Part shown: positions 52,481 to 61,637 of the stretch, one piece after another
Numbering within the stretch: position 1 is the stretch's first letter
Layout: each line of letters begins with the position of its first letter
DNA from: Sediminispirochaeta smaragdinae DSM 11293
GTDB taxonomy: Bacteria > Spirochaetota > Spirochaetia > DSM-16054 > Sediminispirochaetaceae
DNA length: 64,000 nt
Direction of reading: 5' to 3'
Assembly: GCF_000143985.1 (NCBI RefSeq)
Contig: NC_014364.1
Span: 2,728,001 to 2,792,000, forward strand
Notes under the pieces: generated by a model
Told to the model about the DNA's origin: nothing
The model's database searches: none
The model's input: only the letters and a program-made list of their open reading frames with translations
Program-made: the position numbers and the translations under genes

Positions 52481-53595
52481 TGTGGGAAACAACACTTCCT
52501 CTTTTGCAATTTGTTCCCACAATCAAAAAAAGCGACCCCAGAACGACTATTATAGGGGTTATCGTTGTCGTAGTTTTTTTTGGAATTCTGCTTCTTGTCG
52601 GCGGCAAAGGCGGTGGCGGAACCAGATCACGAACCGCAAGTAGGGGAAGCAAACGTACATTCAAGCGGCATGCACAGGCTCGAGGTCTCAATAAGAGAGA
52701 AAGTACGCTTCTCATGCAGATAGCACAGGGATCAAACACCTCTCCTTTGCGTTTACTCCAAAGCGGTCAAAGTCTTGATCTTGCATTAAAAAAGACATTT
52801 TCCAGTATTGAAACGGACCCGCATCCAGGTGTGGATAAGGAAGCAAGGAAGCTGGAGCTCTACAGGATCAAGCAGAAACTCGAACGCTCAGGAGGAGGAG
52901 GGACGGGTAATTACGGCTCATCAAAGCAGATTCCTCTGGGCCAGGCTCTCACAATTCAGGACGAGGCTGGAAATCGATTCCAATCCAAGATAAACGGCAA
53001 TCTCCAAAAAAATCTCAGCCTGACAGTTCCTGTTGATAATCGCGGTAACCAGATACGCTGGAAAAAATGGACCAAGGTGAAGGTCTTTTTCTGGCGCTCG
53101 AACGGGCAAGGCTACAGCTTCGAGAGCAAGGTCCTCGGCTATAACCAGTTGAGGGGAGTTTCAAGTCTCTTCATTCAGCATGCAGGAAAAATCAAGAAAG
53201 AGCAGCAACGGCGTTACCGTAGGCGAGAAATGAGTCGACCGGCCTACTTTTACCCCATCAGGGTCTTGGCAGCAGGAAGCGGAAAAAATATGGAAAAGAA
53301 GGCGGTTGTCGAGCATAAGCGTGGTACCCTCGGCACGATCAACGATATCTCCGCCGGAGGCTGCGCAATGAAGAGCAACTATCCCCTTGGAACGGGCGAA
53401 TTGATCAAACTCGAATTTGAGACAGGCCGGGGATCAAACCAAGTCGTGGTGTATGGGAAGGTGCGGAGTCTTTCAAGGCTTCGGCCCATTGGAGGCATTA
53501 TGCACATCCAATTCACCCGGATGAGCAGAAAGCACCTCAATCGAATCAACTCCTACGTCTACGGACTTGAAGATTCCGTCGCGAAAAAACGTTAA
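52477..53595 (+). CDS. Membrane-anchored YcgR-like PilZ protein
   Basis: The 372-residue protein has one membrane helix near the N-terminus (TTIIGVIVVVVFFGILLLV), a Gly/Arg-rich stretch, a YcgR-type N-domain (LTIQDEAGNRFQSKINGNL; FFWRSNGQGYSFESKVLG) and a C-terminal PilZ domain with RRYRRREMSR near residue 245 and DISAGGCAM near residue 289. YcgR proteins bind c-di-GMP and slow the flagellar motor. The ATG overlaps the preceding stop (ATGATG), so the two are translationally coupled. The membrane anchor would place it near the motor. Confidence 0.87.
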   Translation: MMWETTLPLLQFVPTIKKSDPRTTIIGVIVVVVFFGILLLVGGKGGGGTRSRTASRGSKRTFKRHAQARGLNKRESTLLMQIAQGSNTSPLRLLQSGQSLDLALKKTFSSIETDPHPGVDKEARKLELYRIKQKLERSGGGGTGNYGSSKQIPLGQALTIQDEAGNRFQSKINGNLQKNLSLTVPVDNRGNQIRWKKWTKVKVFFWRSNGQGYSFESKVLGYNQLRGVSSLFIQHAGKIKKEQQRRYRRREMSRPAYFYPIRVLAAGSGKNMEKKAVVEHKRGTLGTINDISAGGCAMKSNYPLGTGELIKLEFETGRGSNQVVVYGKVRSLSRLRPIGGIMHIQFTRMSRKHLNRINSYVYGLEDSVAKKR

Positions 53596-53640
53596 CCGAT
53601 AATTGACCAAGACCGGCGATTTCTCCTACAGTATAGCACT

Positions 53641-53904
53641 ATGCAGGTGTTAGGACTAAAAGAGATCCGCAAAAAGGATTTAGCCATCCTTTATCGACGG
53701 GAATTTACCGCAGTAGCTTCAATTAAGCATATAGGGACAGAGGTGCAGGATAAGCGTGTCAGCTTTAGTATCGAACACCTTCCCACAGGCGGAACGCATA
53801 TAGCTGTTTCCTTCCTCGATCACATTGATTACCCTCTTCTGCCGGCAATCAAGAGCATGAAGGCGTATATTGCCGAACAGGAACGTGAGGGAAGACTCTC
53901 CTGA
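53641..53904 (+). CDS. Hypothetical protein, 87 aa
   Basis: The small soluble protein alternates beta-like and helical stretches (FTAVASIKHIGTEV, VSFSIEHLPTGGTHIAVSFL) and contains no motif I recognise. It lies 12 bases before tsaE and 45 bases after the PilZ gene and has coding-like composition. No clear ribosome binding site is seen at ATG 53641. Probably a real gene of the same transcript, role unknown. Confidence 0.65.
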   Translation: MQVLGLKEIRKKDLAILYRREFTAVASIKHIGTEVQDKRVSFSIEHLPTGGTHIAVSFLDHIDYPLLPAIKSMKAYIAEQEREGRLS

Positions 53905-53916
53905 ACGGAAAAACAG

Positions 53917-54345
53917 ATGAAAGAGCATAAAACATCAAGTGGCGAACAGACGCAAGCCTTGGGGGCCGACTTTGCGGCAGGCCTTAGCCCCGGGGCTGTC
54001 GTTTGTATGCACGGCCCTCTTGGTGCAGGAAAAACGACCTTTATACAAGGCGTTGCCTCCTTCCTGGGGATACAAGAAGCGGTGACGAGCCCGACATTCA
54101 CCATTGCCTCTGCGTACGAAGGAAGCCTGCCCCTTTATCATATCGACGTCTATCGCATTGATTCGGTCGAAGAGTTTGAACTGTTGGGACTCGAAGAGTA
54201 TATCTACGGCAAGGGGCTTACCTTTATCGAATGGAGCGAAAAGGTGGAAGAGGCCCTTCCCTCGAGGCTCATTCATATCACTATCGGCATCAATGACGAT
54301 GGGACACGTACCATCGTCATTGGCGAACCTGAGGAGGAGCCGTGA
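53917..54345 (+). CDS. tsaE: tRNA threonylcarbamoyladenosine biosynthesis ATPase TsaE
   Basis: TsaE is the ATPase that drives the TsaB-TsaD complex in making t6A37 on ANN-decoding tRNAs. The 142-residue protein has Walker A (GPLGAGKTT), SPTFTIASAY and the Walker B-like LYHIDVYRI, then LTFIEWSEKVEE. It overlaps tsaB by four bases (GTGA), the common pairing. Confidence 0.95.
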   Translation: MKEHKTSSGEQTQALGADFAAGLSPGAVVCMHGPLGAGKTTFIQGVASFLGIQEAVTSPTFTIASAYEGSLPLYHIDVYRIDSVEEFELLGLEEYIYGKGLTFIEWSEKVEEALPSRLIHITIGINDDGTRTIVIGEPEEEP

Positions 54346-55019
54346 ACATCCTTGCCTTCGATACAAGTGGAGAGGTCTTGTCTATCAGACTTGAAACCTC
54401 CCGGACCATACGAAACCTTGTCATAGACGGTGCCCTTCACCACGCGGAACGGCTCATGCCTGAGATCGACGAGATGCTAAAAAAGGAGGAACTCTCCGCC
54501 GATAAGCTCGACCTCATCGTTACTTCCCGGGGGCCCGGCTCCTTTACCGGTCTGCGTATCGGCATGGCGACCGCAAAAGGGATAGCTGTGGGAGCACATG
54601 TTCCCCTCGTTTCGGTTTCCACCCTCGATGCCATGGCCTGGGGCAAAAAAGATATTGCCACGGCAGTCTTACCGCTTATCGATGCCAGAAAGGGGCGTTT
54701 TTACTGTGCGCTCTACCTCTCTGGAGAACGGGTTACCGACTACCTGGACCTTGATGCTGAAAAGATACAGGGTATCATTCGGGAAAGGATGGAGAAGAGA
54801 GAAAGCGAGCTTCTTCTCACCGGCCCCGGGGCAGATCTATTCCTTGAACAGATAAGCTCCTCTCCCCTTTGGATGCTCGATCCTTATCGGAGAGAAGGAG
54901 TCGGCCTTGCCCTGGCGCGCTGTGGTGAAAACCACTATAATCAGAGGGGAGCCGACAAGGAAGGGACAGGCCCCTTCTATCTCCGACAAAGTGAGGCGGA
55001 GTTGTCGCGTAAAAAATAG
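54342..55019 (+). CDS. tsaB: tRNA threonylcarbamoyladenosine biosynthesis protein TsaB
   Basis: TsaB is an inactive ASKHA-type partner that stabilises TsaD. The 225-residue protein starts at GTG 54342 inside the tsaE stop codon. Typical elements are NILAFDTSGEVLSIRL, SRGPGSFTGLRIGMATAKGIA and LPLIDARKGRFYCALY. Translation is coupled to tsaE. The next gene begins within about 20 bases. Confidence 0.95.
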   Translation: MNILAFDTSGEVLSIRLETSRTIRNLVIDGALHHAERLMPEIDEMLKKEELSADKLDLIVTSRGPGSFTGLRIGMATAKGIAVGAHVPLVSVSTLDAMAWGKKDIATAVLPLIDARKGRFYCALYLSGERVTDYLDLDAEKIQGIIRERMEKRESELLLTGPGADLFLEQISSSPLWMLDPYRREGVGLALARCGENHYNQRGADKEGTGPFYLRQSEAELSRKK

Positions 55020-55035
55020 ACAGAAGAGGGGGCTC

Positions 55036-56127
55036 ATCACGAACGGCAGTGATATCCGACAGGTAGAAAGTATCGGAGATCTCGAAGAGCTTACAGAAGT
55101 CGAAGAGCTAGACGAGATAGCCTCTTCCCTTTCCCCTCATCTCGACATTTCCGATTTGAATACTTCGTCAATGCTGGCGCATACTGTTTTGCCTTGTGCA
55201 GTAATCGACGAAACCCTTCATGTCCGGTGGGCAAACCCCGCCTTTTTTTCCTTCTTTACCGACAGCAGCCCCGGTGTGGGATTGGGGAAGCTCCTTTCTC
55301 CGACGCTTTCGGCTGAGGCCGCCACACTCCTTCTTGCCGAACTGCGAAGCAAAGAGTTGCATTATTCTACCAAGAAAGGGCTCTATCTTCCGAGCAAGCT
55401 GAAACTCCCGGTAGAGTTGAACCTCCTTTTTTCCCCTGTCAGAAAAAAGGAGTCAAAAGAAGTGCCGGAATTCTGGATCATGATGGTGGACGATGTGACC
55501 CATGAACATCGGACACTGCTTAGGGGTACCTTTCTTAGCCTTTTGGAGGCGTCGAAGCTAAAGGATAACGACACGGGATACCATATTAAACGTGTCGGCG
55601 AATATGCCAGACTACTTGCCACGTCCATGGGTGATGATTCTGCTTTTTCGGAGCAGGTCACTCCCGGATTCATCGATGATATCTATTTTCTTGCACCTAT
55701 GCATGATGTAGGGAAAATCGGTACGCCCGACGATATTTTAAACAAAGAAGGCCCTCTGGATGCACGAGAATGGATAATCATGAAAGAGCATACCATCAAC
55801 GGTGCCTATATTCTCAATTCGTATCCCAATATCATGGCAAAACAGATTGCTCTTCACCATCACGAACGATGGGATGGCAATGGATACCCTTATAGCCTTG
55901 CTGGAGATATGATACCTCTTGCGGCAAGAATCGTAACAGTCTGTGATGTCTACGATGCGCTGCGTATGAAAAGGAGCTACAAAGATCCCATTCCTCACGA
56001 AACATCTTGTTCAATTATCCTGCAGGGTGCAGGAACTCAATTCGATCCTGCGATTATAGCACACTTTAAAAAGCTGCGTGACCGTTTTGCCGAGGTACAT
56101 GACCACTTTGATGATGAGTTTTCCTGA
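55036..56127 (+). CDS. PAS-like plus HD-GYP domain protein (c-di-GMP phosphodiesterase)
   Basis: The C-terminal 200 residues carry a complete HD-GYP domain: HIKRVGEYARLLA, MHDVGKIGTPDDILNKEGPL, HHHERWDGNGYPYSLAGD and VCDVYDAL; these residues bind the metals and hydrolyse c-di-GMP. Before it lies a PAS-like segment (LPCAVIDETLHVRWANPAFFSFFT). The start is unclear. The frame reads through from tsaB, AGAGGGGG sits at 55025-55032, but the only starts near it are CTC or ATC (55036); the first ATG is 55171. With the PilZ proteins it forms a local c-di-GMP set. Confidence 0.87.
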   Translation: MTNGSDIRQVESIGDLEELTEVEELDEIASSLSPHLDISDLNTSSMLAHTVLPCAVIDETLHVRWANPAFFSFFTDSSPGVGLGKLLSPTLSAEAATLLLAELRSKELHYSTKKGLYLPSKLKLPVELNLLFSPVRKKESKEVPEFWIMMVDDVTHEHRTLLRGTFLSLLEASKLKDNDTGYHIKRVGEYARLLATSMGDDSAFSEQVTPGFIDDIYFLAPMHDVGKIGTPDDILNKEGPLDAREWIIMKEHTINGAYILNSYPNIMAKQIALHHHERWDGNGYPYSLAGDMIPLAARIVTVCDVYDALRMKRSYKDPIPHETSCSIILQGAGTQFDPAIIAHFKKLRDRFAEVHDHFDDEFS

Positions 56128-56133
56128 GGATTC

Positions 56134-56385
56134 TTAGGACTTATCGGAAGGGTTCTTTTTTTTTCCGGCAAAAAGATCGATTTCAGGGAGATCCGTAACA
56201 TTCGACGTAGCGGCAGCCCGGTTTTCTTCCTGTATGGCCTCAAAGACCTCATGGCGGTAGACCTTGACGTTTCGCGGGGCCTCTATGCCCAGCTTAACCT
56301 GATCACCACGAATATCGACAACCGATATCTCAATTGAGTCTCCGATGATAATCCGCTCATTGACCTTCCGTGCAAGGATCAGCAT
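56134..56385 (-). CDS. csrA: Carbon storage regulator CsrA
   Basis: CsrA binds GGA motifs in mRNA leaders, often blocking translation. The 83-residue protein opens with the invariant [20 protein letters not shown] and has the RNA-binding strand [22 protein letters not shown]. The acidic/Lys tail of about 25 residues is longer than in E. coli and typical of species with FliW. Its ATG overlaps the fliW stop by seven bases. Candidate targets are the two flaB leaders at 47101 and 48201. Confidence 0.96.
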   Translation of the reverse strand: MLILARKVNERIIIGDSIEISVVDIRGDQVKLGIEAPRNVKVYRHEVFEAIQEENRAAATSNVTDLPEIDLFAGKKKNPSDKS

Positions 56386-56837
56386 GCCGCATTCCTTTGC
56401 CCGGCAAACTCATCCATGATCAGATGCTTGGTACGCCAGTTTGTGTCGCCCGCGATTGCCTGCCGTGCGACCCTCGTTTTTCTGTTGATAATGATAGGCC
56501 CCTGAAGATTCGCCGTCATACCGCTGTGATTGTTCGGTGGTATGGTAACGATGGTGAAAAGCAATAGATCATCGTCATCGCTTCCTTCAAGCCCAATCTC
56601 ATGGTACTCATCGCTCGAAAGAACAGGATCGTAATCGGGACGAAAAATGAAGGGACTAATCAGGACAAAGGCAATCTCGGGGACATCGATCGACTGAAGC
56701 CAATAAAAGGGTTGCTGGATGGCATCGAGCAACACATAACGCTTGAGGGTTTCAAAGCCGAATATGCCCGTAGGAAAACTGATCAGTTGCCGTTCATCAA
56801 CATCGATAAGGCCGTAAGGCTTGGTTTGTACTTTCAT
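56379..56837 (-). CDS. fliW: Flagellar assembly factor FliW
   Basis: FliW binds either CsrA or flagellin; when secretion removes flagellin, FliW captures CsrA and relieves or adjusts flagellin translation. The 152-residue protein has the family form: [41 protein letters not shown] and the LFTIVTIPP and NLQGPIIIN strands. It is encoded between flgL and csrA, the usual order flgK-flgL-fliW-csrA. Confidence 0.96.
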   Translation of the reverse strand: MKVQTKPYGLIDVDERQLISFPTGIFGFETLKRYVLLDAIQQPFYWLQSIDVPEIAFVLISPFIFRPDYDPVLSSDEYHEIGLEGSDDDDLLLFTIVTIPPNNHSGMTANLQGPIIINRKTRVARQAIAGDTNWRTKHLIMDEFAGQRNAAC

Positions 56838-56868
56838 GTTACCGTCTCCTTTCTTTCACCGCTTCAGG

Positions 56869-58113
56869 CTACCTGAGAAAATCAAGCAAGGTCGGCTGAA
56901 GTATCTTTCCGGCGGTCTGGAGCGCTGCTTTATGACTCTGCTCCAGAGCGGTAAGATCGGTAATAGCTTCGGCCAAATCAACATCGGTTTCCTGACTGTC
57001 CCTGTTCACTATTTCAGGCCTTTCCTGAGCAATCCGCTGACGGATCAACTGAAGACGCTCATCCCTGGAACCAAGCCCCGACATTGTTTCAATCAAATTA
57101 TCCTGAGCCATGGAAATACCCTTTAAAGCACTTCCCCCAATTTCAATGGTATCACCTTTCAAAAGAGAATCACGCAGATTCATGACCATATCAAAGAGAG
57201 AGCCGCCGGAAAGGCTTGCCCCCCGGGCAAGGTTGTAGGGAGCCTTCCCTATCTCTGCGATAACCCCCAAATCTTTCAAAACCCGTCCATCTCCGACATC
57301 CTCAAGCCAAAGCTGATGCGGCGAAGTAGTAGAGAGCACAAGACTATTTTCCACCGGATCGAGAGATGCCTTTACAGCGGCTGCCGAATCATTGATCTTT
57401 GCAATGATTGCATGAATATTATCCCCGGCAGAAAGCTTGACATATTCATTGTCGATACGCACGAGAGAATCTTCCGTTAAGGTATAGGAGGAAGCATCCC
57501 GTCCGGAAAAGAGCTGCTGCTGTTCCGCCCAGAAGAGATTGTTACCGGAAAACCCGGCCTGAATATAGTTACCGGAGCTTACTTCAGCCTTCGGAGGGGT
57601 AATGGTCCCTATATATTCAACATTGGTAACCCCGTAGCTCCTCCCCCCGTCAAGACTTCCCTGGATGACTCGATAGGCGGGGCTCATGGTCCGGTCACCG
57701 GCGAAAAAACTGGTCCCGTCAGGGCCTCGGGCATTGGCGATTTCGACTAATTCCTTGAGGAGCTGATCAATCTCGCCACCTATCATCCGCTTATCGTCCT
57801 TGTTCAAGGTATCGTTTGCTCCCTTGACGGCAAGTTCACGGACCTGGTGGAGTATATCGTTGGCACTCTTGAGGTAGCTCTCGGCAATTCTTCCCTCATC
57901 AAGAACCATTGCAGCATTCTGATCGAACTGAGAAAGCCTGTCGACCGCCGATTTGTAACGGACCGAATGTGCGGCGGCAATGGGATCGTCCCGGAGATTG
58001 GTAATCCTGCTCTGACTACCAATCTGGTTCTGGACCCTGCTCATCTCGTTGTTACGCCGTCTGAGATAGTACTGCATATCGTAATTGGGTTGATATGTAC
58101 TAACGCGTTTCAT
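56869..58113 (-). CDS. flgL: Flagellar hook-filament junction protein FlgL (HAP3)
   Basis: The 414-residue protein has the flagellin-like D0 ends: MKRVSTYQPNYDMQYYLRRRNNEMSRVQNQIGS at the start and DLAEAITDLTALEQSHKAALQTAGKI near the end, plus a larger central domain with ARGPDGTSFFAGDRT. It links the hook to the FlaB filament. It is 11 bases after flgK. Confidence 0.95.
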   Translation of the reverse strand: MKRVSTYQPNYDMQYYLRRRNNEMSRVQNQIGSQSRITNLRDDPIAAAHSVRYKSAVDRLSQFDQNAAMVLDEGRIAESYLKSANDILHQVRELAVKGANDTLNKDDKRMIGGEIDQLLKELVEIANARGPDGTSFFAGDRTMSPAYRVIQGSLDGGRSYGVTNVEYIGTITPPKAEVSSGNYIQAGFSGNNLFWAEQQQLFSGRDASSYTLTEDSLVRIDNEYVKLSAGDNIHAIIAKINDSAAAVKASLDPVENSLVLSTTSPHQLWLEDVGDGRVLKDLGVIAEIGKAPYNLARGASLSGGSLFDMVMNLRDSLLKGDTIEIGGSALKGISMAQDNLIETMSGLGSRDERLQLIRQRIAQERPEIVNRDSQETDVDLAEAITDLTALEQSHKAALQTAGKILQPTLLDFLR

Positions 58114-58124
58114 CTACTTCACCT

Positions 58125-60008
58125 TTATGCACCCATGCGGTTGATAATGACGTCGAGCATCTCGTCGACCGCTGTAATAAAACGGCTTGCCGCAGCATAG
58201 CCGTGCTGAAATTTGATCATGTTTGCAAGCTCTTCATCAAGGTTGACTCCGGCAATCGACTCCCGCCGATCCGAAAGATCCTTCATAATGGCCTCTTCGG
58301 TTTCCAATGACCGCTGGGCGGTCTCACCTTTTAACCCGACCCTTGCAACGGCACTGGAAAAGTATTCATCAAAACTGCGGTAACTGCCAACCATGACGTC
58401 GCGATCTCGAAGGGCGGCGATAGCCAGAGCGGCAGAACCATCTCCAGGCTGAGCGGGACGCCCGTTTTCACCGAGACCTGCCGCTATCGTTGCAGGCTCG
58501 GCCTTAACCTGGCGATTGATCTCGATCCAGCCGGAAGGATGGCTCAAGGGAGCGACCGCATACCCTGCCCCATCCTCTCCGCCGCGAAGCGCGAGAACGC
58601 CGTCGGCTCCGTCCCAGCTATACGCACCTTCCGGCCCACTTTCCTCTAAGATCCCGGCATATCCGACAAGAAACTGTCCGCTATCCTCGATGCCGCGGAT
58701 CACAAAATCCGGGTTTTCTATGCCAGCCGCGGGGGTCCCTTTTAGAGAAAGTCTGCCAAGACGATCGAAACGGGCAACAACTTCGGAACCTGAGGCATTA
58801 ATGCGTTTTACAATGTCATCTACCGTATCGGTGGGTTCATAATCGATTTCCACCGTGCCATCGCTACCGGACAAGCGGAGGGTCCCGCTTATTCCCACCT
58901 GTTCCTGAGGATTCAGGCTGTTGCTTCCATTGATCCGGTAGATATAGGTCGAATCAAAGGCTCCGTCGCCGTTTCGGTCGTAATTTCCATTGGCATTGGC
59001 CACAAAGGGATACTCGGTAAAGAAATCTATACCGGTCTTCCCGTTAAGACCGTAGCCGGCCCGGTGGACTTCATTCACCATATCCACAAAATTAACGGTC
59101 ATGGTGTCGAGTTCCTGGATCTCTTTGCGAATATCGCCATCCCGAAGCTCAACCATTGCTGCAAGACGTCCGTTTTTCGGTCGGAAATCCTCTCCGGAAG
59201 CCTCCCATACGACCCTGCTGTAGCCTTCGTTTCGGGGATCAGGATCGGCGGCAATCTTCGTTACCACATCCCCCTGAACCAGATGCATTCCCCCGGAATG
59301 AACGGTAAATTCATCGGGATCCCTATCATCCACACTGATGTCGATGATATCCGCAAGTTTTCTTACAAGGAGATCGCGACGATCCAGAAGATCATTTGGC
59401 TCGTCTCCCATCGCCTTTACCTTGATGATTTCACGATTAAGATCGGCGATATCGCTGGTGATGTTATTAACACGGTCCACCGTTACCTGGATATCCTGTT
59501 CCAGCATCTCTCTGATATCCTTGAGTCCCTCATAGCGCCGGTGAATCCCATCCATCAGGGAGTCACCGCGCTCAATGATTGCAAGCCTGGAGGCATTATC
59601 CTCCGGATGCAGGGAAAGGTCCTGCCAGGACTCCCAGAATTTATCCATGAGGCCCCTCACAGAGAGCTCTGAGGGCTCGTTGTAGACCTGTTCCGCCATC
59701 AAAATATAGGAATCTCTCACATCCCAATACCCTTTTCCCGAGGATTGAGAGACGATCCGCCTTTCCAAAATGGAATCATGGGCACGGCTGATCCTCTCTG
59801 TAACAACCCCTTGCCCCATCTGACCTGCAGTCTCCTCTCGGTTGAGGCCGGGGACATAGATCGGTTCGTAGGGAGACATCTCGACTCGCTGTCTGCTGTA
59901 CCCCTCGGTTGCGGCGTTGGTAATATTATGGCCGACCGTGGATAGTCCCTGGGCATGAGCTACGACACTCCGTTTTCCCATCTCAATTCCGGTAAAGGCT
60001 GACTGCAT
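58125..60008 (-). CDS. flgK: Flagellar hook-associated protein FlgK (HAP1)
   Basis: The 627-residue protein begins MQSAFTGIEMGKRSVVAHAQGLSTVGHNITNAATEGYSRQRVEM, the classical rod/hook-type N-terminus, and ends with VNLDEELANMIKFQHGYAAASRFITAVDEMLD. It sits between hook and FlgL. AAGGAGCC-like sequence (AGGAGCC) precedes the ATG. The central region holds the longer variable domain. Confidence 0.96.
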   Translation of the reverse strand: MQSAFTGIEMGKRSVVAHAQGLSTVGHNITNAATEGYSRQRVEMSPYEPIYVPGLNREETAGQMGQGVVTERISRAHDSILERRIVSQSSGKGYWDVRDSYILMAEQVYNEPSELSVRGLMDKFWESWQDLSLHPEDNASRLAIIERGDSLMDGIHRRYEGLKDIREMLEQDIQVTVDRVNNITSDIADLNREIIKVKAMGDEPNDLLDRRDLLVRKLADIIDISVDDRDPDEFTVHSGGMHLVQGDVVTKIAADPDPRNEGYSRVVWEASGEDFRPKNGRLAAMVELRDGDIRKEIQELDTMTVNFVDMVNEVHRAGYGLNGKTGIDFFTEYPFVANANGNYDRNGDGAFDSTYIYRINGSNSLNPQEQVGISGTLRLSGSDGTVEIDYEPTDTVDDIVKRINASGSEVVARFDRLGRLSLKGTPAAGIENPDFVIRGIEDSGQFLVGYAGILEESGPEGAYSWDGADGVLALRGGEDGAGYAVAPLSHPSGWIEINRQVKAEPATIAAGLGENGRPAQPGDGSAALAIAALRDRDVMVGSYRSFDEYFSSAVARVGLKGETAQRSLETEEAIMKDLSDRRESIAGVNLDEELANMIKFQHGYAAASRFITAVDEMLDVIINRMGA

Positions 60009-60017
60009 ACAAGGCTC

Positions 60018-60512
60018 CTATAACTGCCGATTCAGAATCAGGGGGCCGGCCTCACTTTGGCGAGCTCCGCCGTTTTTCGCATAGATTGTTCCACGTCGCA
60101 TTGGACTCATCTCTCCGATGATACCCTTTAGCGTCCCCTGAACGGCCCGCACATAGGCATCGATTCCCCAAACAATCCCGCGCAAATTCACAACTGCCAT
60201 TTTTAGCTCACGAAACAGAGCGGAAAGACGCTCCCGTTCTTCTGCCGGAAGATGAACAGCCACCTGATAAAATCCTGCATCAGGAAGCTCCCCAACCGCA
60301 TCCCGCAGCTGGGCGAAAACCTCACATCTTGTCTGTTCCTGTTTATCAAGCTTATCGGAAAGCGTTTTGGCACTCGCCATCACCTTCTGAAGCTCTTTCC
60401 AGTCTCGCTTGCAAACATGTTGATTCAGTTCCCGCTCCCAGAGAGAAAACTGCAAAATCAGGTCCCGCTCCTGCTCCATACTCTTTTCCAGTTTTTTCAT
60501 CAATGACTGCAT
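60018..60512 (-). CDS. flgN: FlgN-type export chaperone
   Basis: The 164-residue, mostly helical protein fits FlgN by position directly upstream of flgK (gap 9 bases) and by a long coiled-coil first half. ATG 60512 is chosen for GAGGAG seven bases upstream, over an earlier start. FlgN keeps FlgK and FlgL unfolded for export. Sequence identity in this family is low, so context carries much of the weight. Confidence 0.82.
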   Translation of the reverse strand: MQSLMKKLEKSMEQERDLILQFSLWERELNQHVCKRDWKELQKVMASAKTLSDKLDKQEQTRCEVFAQLRDAVGELPDAGFYQVAVHLPAEERERLSALFRELKMAVVNLRGIVWGIDAYVRAVQGTLKGIIGEMSPMRRGTIYAKNGGARQSEAGPLILNRQL

Positions 60513-60533
60513 ACGAACGCTCCTCATCCTTTA

Positions 60534-60561
60534 TCATCGGCATTATTTATGCGACTGTTAA
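60534..60561 (-). promoter_or_regulatory. Possible sigma-28-type promoter of the flgN-flgK-flgL-fliW-csrA operon
   Basis: On the minus strand TTAA (60561-60558) and GCCGATGA (60541-60534) are 16 bases apart, the same spacing as in the flaB promoter at 46953. The -10 part is close to GCCGATAA, but the -35 part is weak. Confidence 0.45.
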
Positions 60562-60603
60562 GAAGAGTTTCACCAGGATTCGAAACACTACAAAAATCAC
60601 AGG

Positions 60604-60632
60604 TTGTCATTATATAGTATTTTTAATATATT
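60604..60632 (+). promoter_or_regulatory. Candidate promoter of trxB
   Basis: TTGTCA (60604-60609) and TATATT (60627-60632) are 17 bases apart. They lie between inverted ACAGGT (60599-60604) and ACCTGT (60634-60639). Confidence 0.5.
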
Positions 60633-60695
60633 TACCTGTAGTTCACATTTTTTGCATCTTATGCTATGCTGAAGGTGCTTTTAGGAGGATTGCGC

Positions 60696-61631
60696 ATGAA
60701 TACCGATTACGATGTAGCGATTATCGGTGGAGGGGCAGCGGGACTCACCGCAGCACAATATGCTGCCAGGGCCAATTTGAAAGTGGTCATCATCGAAGAA
60801 ATGGCGCCAGGAGGCCAATGCCTGATAATAGCCGACTTGGAAAATTATCCCGGCTTTCCCGAACCGATTTCAGGTATAGAATTCTCACAACGTTTTGAAC
60901 AGCAAGCCCGTAACTTCGGTGCCGAGTTCTTGACGGCAACAGTGAGGTCACTTAAAAAAGAGGATAATATCTTCAACATCGAGACATCCAAGGGCATTAT
61001 TACCTCCCTTACGGTTATCGTTGCAACGGGTGCTAAGCACCGTCATCTTGGTATTCCCGGAGAAAAAGAGTTTACCGGCCGAGGGGTGAGCTATTGTGCA
61101 ACCTGCGACGGGCCCTTTTTCCGCAACAAGAAGATTCTCGTAGTCGGCGGCGGAGACGCGGCCTGTGATGAATCGATGTTCCTGGCGAATTTGACCGATA
61201 AGGTCATCCTCATCCATCGGCGAGACCGATTTCGAGCCCAAAAGGCACTTGCCGATCGGGTCGTGGCAAATAAGAATATTGAAGTACGATTCAACACAGA
61301 ACTGAAAGAGATAAAGGGTTCCATGAAGGTTGAGAAAGGAGTCTTTCTCAACAATAAAAGCGGTGAGGAGTATGAAGAAGAAGTCGATGCCGTCTTTGTC
61401 TTCATCGGATCTGACCCGCAGACCGCTATTCTCCCTGAGGTAGAGAAGGACGAGGCAGGGTACATCGTTACAAACCAGTGTATGGAAACAGAGATTCCCG
61501 GACTCTATGCGGTCGGTGATGTGAGAAATACCCCCTTCAGGCAGCTCGTTGTGGCCGCAAGCGATGGCGCAATCGCCACCCATTGTGCATCACAATACAT
61601 TGACGACCTAAAGGGCCAGAGTTACACCTAA
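60696..61631 (+). CDS. trxB: Thioredoxin reductase
   Basis: This FAD enzyme passes electrons from NADPH to thioredoxin. The 311-residue protein has the FAD motif AIIGGGAAGLTAAQYAARA, the redox-active CATC within GVSYCATCDGPFF (near residue 135), the NADPH motif VVGGGDAACDE and the final YAVGDVRNTPFRQLVVAASDGAIA. AGGAGG seven bases before ATG 60696 sets the start; an earlier ATG lacks it. Confidence 0.95.
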   Translation: MNTDYDVAIIGGGAAGLTAAQYAARANLKVVIIEEMAPGGQCLIIADLENYPGFPEPISGIEFSQRFEQQARNFGAEFLTATVRSLKKEDNIFNIETSKGIITSLTVIVATGAKHRHLGIPGEKEFTGRGVSYCATCDGPFFRNKKILVVGGGDAACDESMFLANLTDKVILIHRRDRFRAQKALADRVVANKNIEVRFNTELKEIKGSMKVEKGVFLNNKSGEEYEEEVDAVFVFIGSDPQTAILPEVEKDEAGYIVTNQCMETEIPGLYAVGDVRNTPFRQLVVAASDGAIATHCASQYIDDLKGQSYT

Positions 61632-61637
61632 ATAGTG

